Source: Victivallis vadensis (GTDB lineage: Bacteria; Verrucomicrobiota; Lentisphaeria; Victivallales; GWF2-50-93). Taken from it: 5,097 bases of DNA. The stretch lies in the NCBI GenBank assembly GCA_020718525.1, contig DYRX01000085.1, forward strand, positions 8,344-13,440, written 5' to 3'. This document shows positions 1 through 5,097 of this stretch, piece after piece (the first letter of the stretch is position 1; each line of letters starts with the position of its first letter). The notes under the pieces are model-generated. The model ran no database searches. It was not told the origin of the DNA and worked only from the letters and a program-made list of their open reading frames with translations. The position numbers were made by a program, and so were the translations under genes.

Positions 1-2999
1 ATTGTCGAAGATACCAGACCGCCAATCACTGCAATCCCACAGCTCGAACGTATTTCCGATCCCAGGCCGCTTCCAAACGCCATCGGCGCCATTCCTATCA
101 CCGCCGCAAGGCTGGTCATTACGATTGGCCTGAACTTCAGCTTGGACGACACGAGTATAGCTTCTTTGGCTGGCATCCCTGCCGAACGGAGCAAGGCGGT
201 ATTTTCAATGATGAGGATCGCGTTGTTCACGACTATCCCTATCAGCATGACCAGGCCGAGCAGTCCCATCATGGAAAGGGAGTCGCCTGAAAGGTAGAGG
301 GCGCATAGCACTCCGATCAGGGCCAGCGGCAATGTTGCGAGTATTATGACTGGCTGAGTCCAGGATTCCAGGCAGGCGCAGATCAGCAGATAAGTGAGAA
401 TGCTTGCGGCAATTAGTGCCTGAAGAAAATCAGCCTGTGCCTCCTTCATTTTTTCGACCTTGCCGGCAAATCTGAAAGAATAGCCCTGAGGCAAAATTCT
501 TTTCAGCTCTTCAGAGAAAAATGAGACCGCATTCCCTAGTGGAACGCCCGCCGCAGGATTCGCGAAAATCTTCACAATCCTTCTCTTGTCTCCTCTGTTG
601 ATCTGCACAGGAATGCTGTCATTGACAACCTGTGCGACCGATTCTATCCCGAGAGGATCCTTTCCAAACGGCTGATGCGTGTACTCCTTCAACTGTTCGC
701 GGCCGATTTCATCCTCGAACTGGACCCGGATGTCGAAGGATCTGTCCCCGCTCTTGTATGTCCCCTGCTTGAAGCCTTCGATATTTCCTCTGATAATCAG
801 TCCTATCAGGCGTGCACTGAGCTTCATGTCCCTCAGAATCGGACGCCTGGGCAGAAGGCGTATCTCCGGCTTCTCGCTTCTTATGTTGCTGTCAACGTCA
901 AGAAGCATTCCGCTTTTTGCGGCGGCGGCGCATGACTCGATTCCAATTTGCTTCAGCACGTCCAGGCTTTCCCCTGCAATTTCAAGTTCGATATCCGACT
1001 GGGCTCCTCCGACTATCGAGGGGACATTCACAGTGGCGATCAGATCGCGCTCATCCTCAAAGACTTTCCTGTACATGTCCTTCATCTGGGCGATATTGGC
1101 TTTTCTTTCGTTTTTTCCGCTTGTCTTGACTGTTATTTCAGCAAGATATACGCCTTCGGAAACCTGTCCAAGAACTCCTTGAACCTTTCCGATAACCGTC
1201 GAGCAGGAAAGAGTCTCCGGCAAGGCGCGTATCTTTTTCTCGTATGCCATAGTCCTGGCGCAGGTCTCGTCAATGTTGTAATATGTTGGATATTCGAGCT
1301 TTATGATGAATTCACCTCTGTCATTGTCGGGAAAAAACGAGAAGCCCACCTTGGGAGCGACAAAGACGAAGCTTGCCACGAAAAGCGAGGAGACTATGAG
1401 CATGAGCAGAAGCGGTCTCCGGCAAAAAAACACGATTGACCTCATGTACCAGTTCTCGCAGAATTTGTAGCCCCCTTCAAAAAGCCAGACATAGATGCCG
1501 AGAATTTTTCCGTGCCGTACCTCTTTTCTTAGAAGCACCGAAGACAGAAGAGGAGTCAGAGTGAAGCTTATTGCGAGCGAAATCAGGGTGGCTCCTGTCA
1601 TCACGACGGCAAATGGAGTGAAATATCTTCCTACAATCGAGCTCATCATAGCGATCGGGATGAAGACGACAACATTTGTACTGGCGCTGGCAAAGACAGG
1701 CAGGGCGACCTCGGAACTGCCGACGGAGGATGCCTCGGCGGGATTCATACCCTCGGCAATTTTTCTCGTGATGTTCTCTATCACAACAATTGAATTTGTG
1801 ACCAGCACTCCTACTGAAGTGCCGAACGCAAGAAGAGTCGAATTGTTGAATGTGTAGCCGAAGATCGGCATTATGAAAAATGTCATTAGAACCGAAACAG
1901 GCATGCTGACCGCAACTATCAATGTCAGGCGGAACTCGTGCAGAAAAAGGAATAGGATCAAGGATGTCAAAATTATTCCTCCGGCGACTCCTCCCCATGC
2001 GTCGTCCATACTTGCCTCGATGAATCCGGCATCGTCGGTAAAAAGCGTGAGCTCAAGCCCTCCCGGAACCAGCCCCGTGCTACGCGCCTCTTCGATGACT
2101 TCGCGCACCTTCTTGACCACATTCACGGCGTTTGCTCCGCCTTTTTTGATGATCTTCATGTTCACGGCGGGCCTGTCATTCAAAAATGCGAGCGTCCTCT
2201 TCTCCTTCGACGCCATTTCCACTTTCGCGACATCGCGGAGGCAGATCCTGCCGTTCTCGCTTTTGCCTATCTCAAGCGCCTCAACTTCTTCGAGACTCTT
2301 GAATTCAGCGTCGAAATTCACGCTGATCTCTGATTTGCCATCCTTTATCGTTCCGGAAGGAATCTTGACATTGTTTGCAAGGAGAGATCCAGCCACGTCA
2401 TGGCTTGTAAGCCCGACTGCCGCCAGATGTTTTCTGTCTATTGTAACTTGCAGTTCCAGCTCTTCTCCTCCTGAAATCTGAACTTCCGCGACTCCTTCGA
2501 TCACGGAAAAACGGTCTGAAAGAGTTTCGTCGGCATAGTCGTACATCTGATCAAGAGGAAGCTTGCCTGTCAGCAGTATCGTCGCAACCGGCTTTGAATT
2601 CGGATCGAACTTCACTATTTTTGGAGACTCTGCATCTTCTGGCAATTCTTCCTCTATCAAGTCGAGCCTTTCGCGGACGTCCGTCGCCGCGACATCCTTG
2701 TTTATCGAAAGATCAAATTCGATAAGGGTGAGGCACATGTTCTCTATGCACGTCGAATGGACATGCTTCAGACCGTCAATCGTGCTTACAGCGTCCTCTA
2801 TCTTCTTGGCGACATCAAGCTCGATCTCTTCCGGAGAGGCTCCCGGATATATCGTTGTAACAGTAATGTAGGGGATATCGAGTTCAGGCATGTTGTCCAG
2901 CCCGATTTTCCTGTAGGCATTGAAGCCGGCGAGAGACAGCGCAATGAGAAGCGCCGAGACCGCAATGGGTCTCCTCACCGAAAAGTCGCATAGAAACAT
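1..2999 (-). CDS. RND-family efflux transporter, inner-membrane permease subunit (partial, C-terminus cut by window edge)
   Basis: Seen: one open frame from ATG at 2999 to the left edge, 999 complete codons and no stop. It starts 16 bp after the adaptor stop, with AAAGGA (3012-3007) 7 nt upstream. The layout is that of the AcrB/MdtB-C superfamily: TM1 near residues 11-27, then the first periplasmic porter region with the family motif YPGASPEEIE. TM2-TM3 lie at about 337-376, TM4 at about 386-408, TM7 near 529-547, then the second porter region, TM8-TM10 at about 860-932 (LGLVMLIGIVVNNAIL) and TM11 around FRPIVMTSLAAVIGMAP (956-972). The visible part ends in AVIGGLVSST, just before TM12. Family knowledge: such trimers take substrates from the periplasm or outer leaflet and drive export with the proton gradient. 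Odd: the proton-relay residues are T401/N402 in TM4 and N925 in TM10, while R957 and T962 (AcrB R971/T978 equivalents) remain. Substrate is unknown; drugs, lipids or other amphiphiles are all possible. Confidence 0.96.
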   Translation of the reverse strand, partial: MFLCDFSVRRPIAVSALLIALSLAGFNAYRKIGLDNMPELDIPYITVTTIYPGASPEEIELDVAKKIEDAVSTIDGLKHVHSTCIENMCLTLIEFDLSINKDVAATDVRERLDLIEEELPEDAESPKIVKFDPNSKPVATILLTGKLPLDQMYDYADETLSDRFSVIEGVAEVQISGGEELELQVTIDRKHLAAVGLTSHDVAGSLLANNVKIPSGTIKDGKSEISVNFDAEFKSLEEVEALEIGKSENGRICLRDVAKVEMASKEKRTLAFLNDRPAVNMKIIKKGGANAVNVVKKVREVIEEARSTGLVPGGLELTLFTDDAGFIEASMDDAWGGVAGGIILTSLILFLFLHEFRLTLIVAVSMPVSVLMTFFIMPIFGYTFNNSTLLAFGTSVGVLVTNSIVVIENITRKIAEGMNPAEASSVGSSEVALPVFASASTNVVVFIPIAMMSSIVGRYFTPFAVVMTGATLISLAISFTLTPLLSSVLLRKEVRHGKILGIYVWLFEGGYKFCENWYMRSIVFFCRRPLLLMLIVSSLFVASFVFVAPKVGFSFFPDNDRGEFIIKLEYPTYYNIDETCARTMAYEKKIRALPETLSCSTVIGKVQGVLGQVSEGVYLAEITVKTSGKNERKANIAQMKDMYRKVFEDERDLIATVNVPSIVGGAQSDIELEIAGESLDVLKQIGIESCAAAAKSGMLLDVDSNIRSEKPEIRLLPRRPILRDMKLSARLIGLIIRGNIEGFKQGTYKSGDRSFDIRVQFEDEIGREQLKEYTHQPFGKDPLGIESVAQVVNDSIPVQINRGDKRRIVKIFANPAAGVPLGNAVSFFSEELKRILPQGYSFRFAGKVEKMKEAQADFLQALIAASILTYLLICACLESWTQPVIILATLPLALIGVLCALYLSGDSLSMMGLLGLVMLIGIVVNNAILIIENTALLRSAGMPAKEAILVSSKLKFRPIVMTSLAAVIGMAPMAFGSGLGSEIRSSCGIAVIGGLVSST

Positions 3000-3012
3000 T
3001 TGCAGATCCTTT
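3000..3012 (-). promoter_or_regulatory. Ribosome binding site of the RND transporter gene
   Basis: AAAGGA (3012-3007 on the minus strand) lies 7 nt before ATG 2999, within the 16 bp between the adaptor stop (TAG, 3018-3016) and the transporter start. It supports ATG 2999 as the start. The gap leaves no room for a separate promoter or terminator, so the two genes share a transcript. Confidence 0.8.
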
Positions 3013-3015
3013 ACG

Positions 3016-4251
3016 CTAATTTCTGTCCGGCGACGAGCCTACAATGATCGGAGTCCCGTCGTTCAAAAACGACTGGCCTTTTACAATCACTGCCATTTCA
3101 GGCGTCGAAAAATCAAGTAGCTCGATCAGTTTGTCCGAGCGGAGTCCTGGCTTGACTTCGATTTCCTGCGCGTTTTTTCCATTTGCGGCAAAAATGACAG
3201 ACTTGCCTCCGCTTCTGGCAAGGACAGCCTCCCTGGGCACGCCCAGCCCCTTTCTTTCTCCAAGCAGGAGCTCCACGTCGCAAAGCATTCCAAGCACAAG
3301 ATTTTTGTCTCCTTGCAGGGCGATCTCAATCTCGAATGTCCTGCTGTCAGTATGGACCATCGGCGATTTGTACGAAACCAGACCTTCCCCGATCCTCCTC
3401 CCGTCTAGATCGTTTACATAGGCCCTCGTCTTGCCGCTCTCGACACGGGCATAGTAGTTTGAACTTGGCAAAATTTTAATTATGAGCTTGTCCGCGTTCT
3501 CAATTCTCAAGACAGTTTCACCACGTTTTGCGAACTCCCCAGTTTTCTTGTAGGTTTTGATCACAAGACCGCTTATGGGCGAATGAATGATTGAGTCATC
3601 AAGATCCTTTTTCGCGATCTCGTAGGAGGTCTTTGCCTGGCCAAGATACGCCTCGGCAAGCTCGAGTTCGGCTTCACACGCGAGTATGTCGGAATCCCCC
3701 TTCTTCAGCTTAAGCTCGGACTGCTCGTACAAATCGTCCGATATGACTTTGCCGCTCGACAGCCTCTTGGCTCTCTCAAAATCCGAGAACGCTTTTTCAC
3801 GTTCGACCTTCTTAAGCTCCAACTCAATCTTCGCCCTCTTAAGTTTGGCTTCCGCCACTTTCTTGTTCTGATCCGAGATGGCAAGATCTCCCTCAAGATT
3901 GATCCGGTCGCTCTGGAAAAGCGTGTCTCCCTCTGCAACCTTGTAGCCGTCGTCAACCGCCAGATTGTCTATGGTGCCGTCAATCCTTGCGCAAAGATCC
4001 GCATAGACATCCGCTTCGATCGCGCCATAGACACGGAGCTTGTCCTGAAAAACAGCTTCGACCGGACGCCCTGTCTCGACTTTGACTCCACTGACTTCTG
4101 ACACTTTTTTTTGCGTATCCCTCTTCGGACATCCGCACAGAAGAATCGAAGACGCCAATGCAAATGCCGCAATCATGCTGAGGCTCCGAACCCTTGCGCA
4201 AATATTGTGCAATTGCAAAATTAAAAAACGCTGAACTATTATTTCAATCAT
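3016..4251 (-). CDS. RND efflux periplasmic adaptor (membrane fusion) lipoprotein
   Basis: A 411-residue protein bridging the inner-membrane RND pump to an outer-membrane TolC-type channel. Seen: a hydrophobic stretch at residues 26-38 ending in a lipobox-like LCGC, with C41 the likely lipidated cysteine (Cys at -2 is uncommon). The first lipoyl half is at about 84-113 (ARIDGTIDNLAVDDGYKVAEGD). A charged coiled-coil hairpin spans about 120-220, and the second lipoyl half (HSPISGLVIKTYKKTGE) about 222-250. A beta-barrel follows at about 255-330 with the GMLCDVELLLG motif, then a membrane-proximal region (LGVPREAVL, 336-344, to the end). The hairpin tip has R160-x3-L164-x6-S171, the RLS pattern that AcrA-type adaptors use to dock TolC. 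I chose ATG 4251 because GGAGGAG lies 6 nt upstream. This start gives an unusually long n-region before the signal sequence; M26 is an alternative but lacks a positive n-region. The gene is translationally coupled to the repressor (8 bp overlap) and followed by the transporter. Confidence 0.95.
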   Translation of the reverse strand: MIEIIVQRFLILQLHNICARVRSLSMIAAFALASSILLCGCPKRDTQKKVSEVSGVKVETGRPVEAVFQDKLRVYGAIEADVYADLCARIDGTIDNLAVDDGYKVAEGDTLFQSDRINLEGDLAISDQNKKVAEAKLKRAKIELELKKVEREKAFSDFERAKRLSSGKVISDDLYEQSELKLKKGDSDILACEAELELAEAYLGQAKTSYEIAKKDLDDSIIHSPISGLVIKTYKKTGEFAKRGETVLRIENADKLIIKILPSSNYYARVESGKTRAYVNDLDGRRIGEGLVSYKSPMVHTDSRTFEIEIALQGDKNLVLGMLCDVELLLGERKGLGVPREAVLARSGGKSVIFAANGKNAQEIEVKPGLRSDKLIELLDFSTPEMAVIVKGQSFLNDGTPIIVGSSPDRN

Positions 4252-4888
4252 TGTAAACTCCTCCAAAATCAGCCCGTCGTATGAGGGAATTTCCGATCGA
4301 GCGGACAATTTTTTTCCTGAGCTTTGCATTCATATTGGAAAGCGGCTTGGAAAGAACTTTTTCCGCGACAACCCGGCTCTGGGAATAGAAAAGGCACTGG
4401 GAAATGACGGAAAAAACCAGAATTTTGACATCCTCCGCGGAGCGCAGTCCGTCCACCGCCTTTCCGAAAAGATACTCGGCGGAATGAAAGAAAGGCTCGA
4501 TGTACTGGCGGTATATCGAGGGAAAGACGGACGATGGCGAAATCATCTCCCAGAACATGATGCGGTTCAGGGACGCCCGCATCGGCTCGTCACTGTTCAC
4601 ATTGTCGAAAAGCTCCCCTATGAAGTCCATCACCCCGTTTTCCAGATCTCTCCTCGACTCGATCTTGCGCTCCCTGAAGTCGCTTTTCCGGCTCTGCTTG
4701 AAAAGATAGGCGAAGACTTCGCGGTAAAGCGACTTCTTCGATCCAAAATGATAGTTGACGGAGGCTGTGTTCACCCCCGCCCTGCGGCATATCTTTCTGA
4801 CGGTGGTCTTGTGAAAGCCCTCCGAAGCGAACTCGAGCGCCGCCGCAACGAGCATCTTCTCCCTTGTCCCGGCTCCGTGTCCTGGCAT
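4244..4888 (-). CDS. TetR/AcrR-family transcriptional repressor, CecR-like C-terminal domain
   Basis: A 214-residue one-component regulator, likely controlling this efflux operon. Seen: the N-terminal TetR DNA-binding domain at residues 8-55, with TREKMLVAAALEFASEGF (helix 1) and the helix-turn-helix TTVRKICRRAGVNTASVNYHF (about 28-48), followed by GSKKSLYREVF. The NYHFGSK form is typical of the CecR (YbiH, formerly DUF1956) branch. The ligand-binding half contains MFWEMISPSSVFPSIYRQYIEP, matching that branch's pattern of a bulky-E-x-x-x-P-x-x-x-F segment leading to an x-x-P helix. Length is normal for TetR proteins (about 190-230). I prefer ATG 4888 (GGGAGA at 4899-4894) over the in-frame TTG at 4906, whose extension would place the SD inside the gene. 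Inference: it represses its own promoter and the pump, and is released by a pump substrate. The inducer cannot be read from sequence, and the CecR assignment is from motif memory. Confidence 0.93.
   Translation of the reverse strand: MPGHGAGTREKMLVAAALEFASEGFHKTTVRKICRRAGVNTASVNYHFGSKKSLYREVFAYLFKQSRKSDFRERKIESRRDLENGVMDFIGELFDNVNSDEPMRASLNRIMFWEMISPSSVFPSIYRQYIEPFFHSAEYLFGKAVDGLRSAEDVKILVFSVISQCLFYSQSRVVAEKVLSKPLSNMNAKLRKKIVRSIGNSLIRRADFGGVYND
4252..4264 (-). promoter_or_regulatory. Strong ribosome binding site of the adaptor gene, inside the repressor 3' end
   Basis: The minus strand reads GGAGGAG (4264-4258), then TTTACA, then ATG (4251). GGA GGA GTT are also the Gly-Gly-Val codons near the repressor C-terminus. 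The near-perfect anti-SD match at 6 nt spacing decides the adaptor start. The repressor stop TGA (4246-4244) lies inside the adaptor's first codons, so translation of the two genes is probably coupled. Confidence 0.85.
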
Positions 4889-4899
4889 TTTATTCTCCC
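4889..4899 (-). promoter_or_regulatory. Ribosome binding site of the repressor gene
   Basis: GGGAGA (4899-4894) is followed by ATAAA-type spacing to ATG 4888. This favours the 214-residue product over the upstream in-frame TTG at 4906, which has no SD of its own (the sequence before it is AT-rich). Confidence 0.7.
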
Positions 4900-4917
4900 G
4901 TTTCAATCGTACATTTA

Positions 4918-4929
4918 AAACATTTGTTT
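4918..4929. promoter_or_regulatory. Candidate operator: short palindrome upstream of the repressor gene
   Basis: AAACA-TT-TGTTT forms a perfect 5-bp inverted repeat around 2 bp, centred about 35 bp upstream of the repressor ATG. TetR-family dimers bind palindromes in such positions. It is short and AT-rich, so chance is a real alternative. No convincing -35/-10 pair could be assigned around it. Confidence 0.35.
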
Positions 4930-4935
4930 AATTTT

Positions 4936-4947
4936 ACAAGAGCTTGT
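4936..4947. promoter_or_regulatory. Candidate operator: second short palindrome
   Basis: ACAAG-AG-CTTGT has the same 5-2-5 geometry as the palindrome at 4918-4929, and the two centres are 18 bp apart. The minus-strand arm contains TTGTAA, a possible -35 element for the repressor promoter, but I see no good -10 at the right distance. Operator function is inferred from position and symmetry only. Confidence 0.35.
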
Positions 4948-4951
4948 CCGA

Positions 4952-4969
4952 ATTTTTACCGTTAAAAAT
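4952..4969. promoter_or_regulatory. Candidate operator: 18-bp near-palindrome
   Basis: ATTTTTA-CCGT-TAAAAAT has perfect 7-bp arms and a central CG, so 16 of 18 positions are symmetric. It is the longest symmetric element upstream of the repressor and its length is typical of a TetR-family site. The arms are A/T only, which lowers the weight of the match. It could serve either the leftward operon or a gene to the right of the window. Confidence 0.4.
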
Positions 4970-5006
4970 AATATCCGGTCTATACTGGGTGGAAATCAAT
5001 ATCTCG

Positions 5007-5030
5007 CACGAAGACACAAAGCACACGAAG
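5007..5030. repeat. Triple CACGAAG-like intergenic repeat
   Basis: CACGAAG (5007-5013), CACAAAG (5015-5021) and CACGAAG (5024-5030) are three heptamer copies at 8 and 9 bp steps in noncoding DNA. I recall similar CACGAAG-type strings dispersed between genes in some PVC-group and related genomes, but cannot check this here. Function is unknown. Confidence 0.6.
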
Positions 5031-5048
5031 TAAAGAAAATCATTGTCC

Positions 5049-5087
5049 GCCTGTCTGATGTCCAATATTTGTCCTTCCAGGACAGGC
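5049..5087. repeat. Inverted repeat with nested hairpin
   Basis: GCCTGTC (5049-5055) pairs perfectly with GACAGGC (5081-5087) across 25 bp. Nested inside the right side is TGTCC-TTCCA-GGACA (5070-5084), a 5-bp stem with a 5-nt loop; the two structures share bases and are mutually exclusive. There is no T-run directly after the stem typical of a strong terminator. It could be part of a dispersed palindromic repeat, a weak terminator of a gene to the right, or a regulatory site. Confidence 0.45.
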
Positions 5088-5097
5088 AAGTTTAATT

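Noticed and set aside
1424..1430. Run of seven A (T on the coding strand) as a possible frameshift in the transporter
   Set aside because: The frame reads through correctly: RSIVFFCRRPLLL before and TM7 after are both in the expected register.
1477..1998. Minus-strand open frame of 173 residues in another frame
   Set aside because: It lies entirely within the transporter coding region on the same strand in a shifted frame, and its Arg/Cys/His-rich product is typical of an out-of-frame shadow.
679..2481. Several plus-strand open frames (e.g. 679-1182, 948-1439, 1495-1857, 1873-2481)
   Set aside because: All are antisense to the RND transporter, whose frame is continuous and shows family motifs along its length. 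The plus-strand products are low-complexity Ser/Arg-rich and match no family I know.
4252..4329. Upstream extension of the adaptor to 4329 (26 extra residues)
   Set aside because: It would overlap the repressor by 86 bp and has no evident SD, whereas ATG 4251 has GGAGGAG at ideal spacing.
4889..4906. TTG start of the repressor at 4906
   Set aside because: ATG 4888 has a good SD (GGGAGA) which would be inside the gene if TTG were used. TetR proteins commonly begin shortly before the TREKML-type helix.
4484..4918. Plus-strand open frame of 144 residues opposite the repressor
   Set aside because: It is antisense to a clear TetR-family gene and has no recognisable domain or SD.
4946..4986. Plus-strand promoter candidates (TTGTCC at 4946 with AATAAT-like sequence, or TATACT at 4981)
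   Set aside because: The -35/-10 pairs are poor or badly spaced and no downstream gene is visible to support them.
5058..5097. Possible plus-strand gene starting at ATG 5058 and running off the right edge
   Set aside because: Only 13 codons are visible, there is no SD upstream, and the stretch lies in the inverted repeat.

Overview
The window holds one minus-strand operon for a tripartite drug/solute efflux system of the RND type. In transcription order (right to left) it carries a TetR/AcrR-family repressor with a CecR-like C-terminal half (4888-4244), a periplasmic adaptor (membrane fusion) lipoprotein (4251-3016) and an RND inner-membrane transporter (2999 to beyond base 1). The transporter runs off the left edge; 999 complete codons are visible out of an expected ~1,030-1,050. 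No outer-membrane factor (TolC/OprM type) is visible. It may lie further left or elsewhere in the genome.

The genes are tightly packed. The adaptor start codon overlaps the repressor stop by 8 bp and has a strong Shine-Dalgarno made from the repressor's last codons. The adaptor and transporter are 16 bp apart, with their own AAAGGA. This fits a single transcript starting to the right of 4888. The repressor is first in the operon, so it probably controls its own expression together with the pump.

The ~190 bp to the right of the repressor (4907-5097) hold no supportable gene. They contain three closely spaced short palindromes (4918-4969) that are operator candidates, a triple CACGAAG-like repeat (5007-5030) and a GCCTGTC/GACAGGC inverted repeat (5049-5087). 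All plus-strand open frames are antisense shadows of the minus-strand genes.

The organism must be a diderm (Gram-negative type) bacterium, because it has an RND pump with a lipoprotein adaptor carrying the TolC-docking motif. Base composition looks intermediate, roughly half G+C by eye. CACGAAG-type intergenic repeats recall PVC-group (e.g. Lentisphaerota/Planctomycetota) genomes, but this is a memory-based impression and the taxon is not determined.

The point most worth a second look is in the transporter. TM4 reads VLVTNSIVVIEN, so both aspartates of the AcrB proton relay (D407/D408) are replaced by T401/N402. The TM10 lysine (AcrB K940) is N925. The frame is open and well conserved on both sides, so this looks like a real property of the protein. 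Otherwise this is a recognisable efflux locus, and I see no wholly new system in the window.
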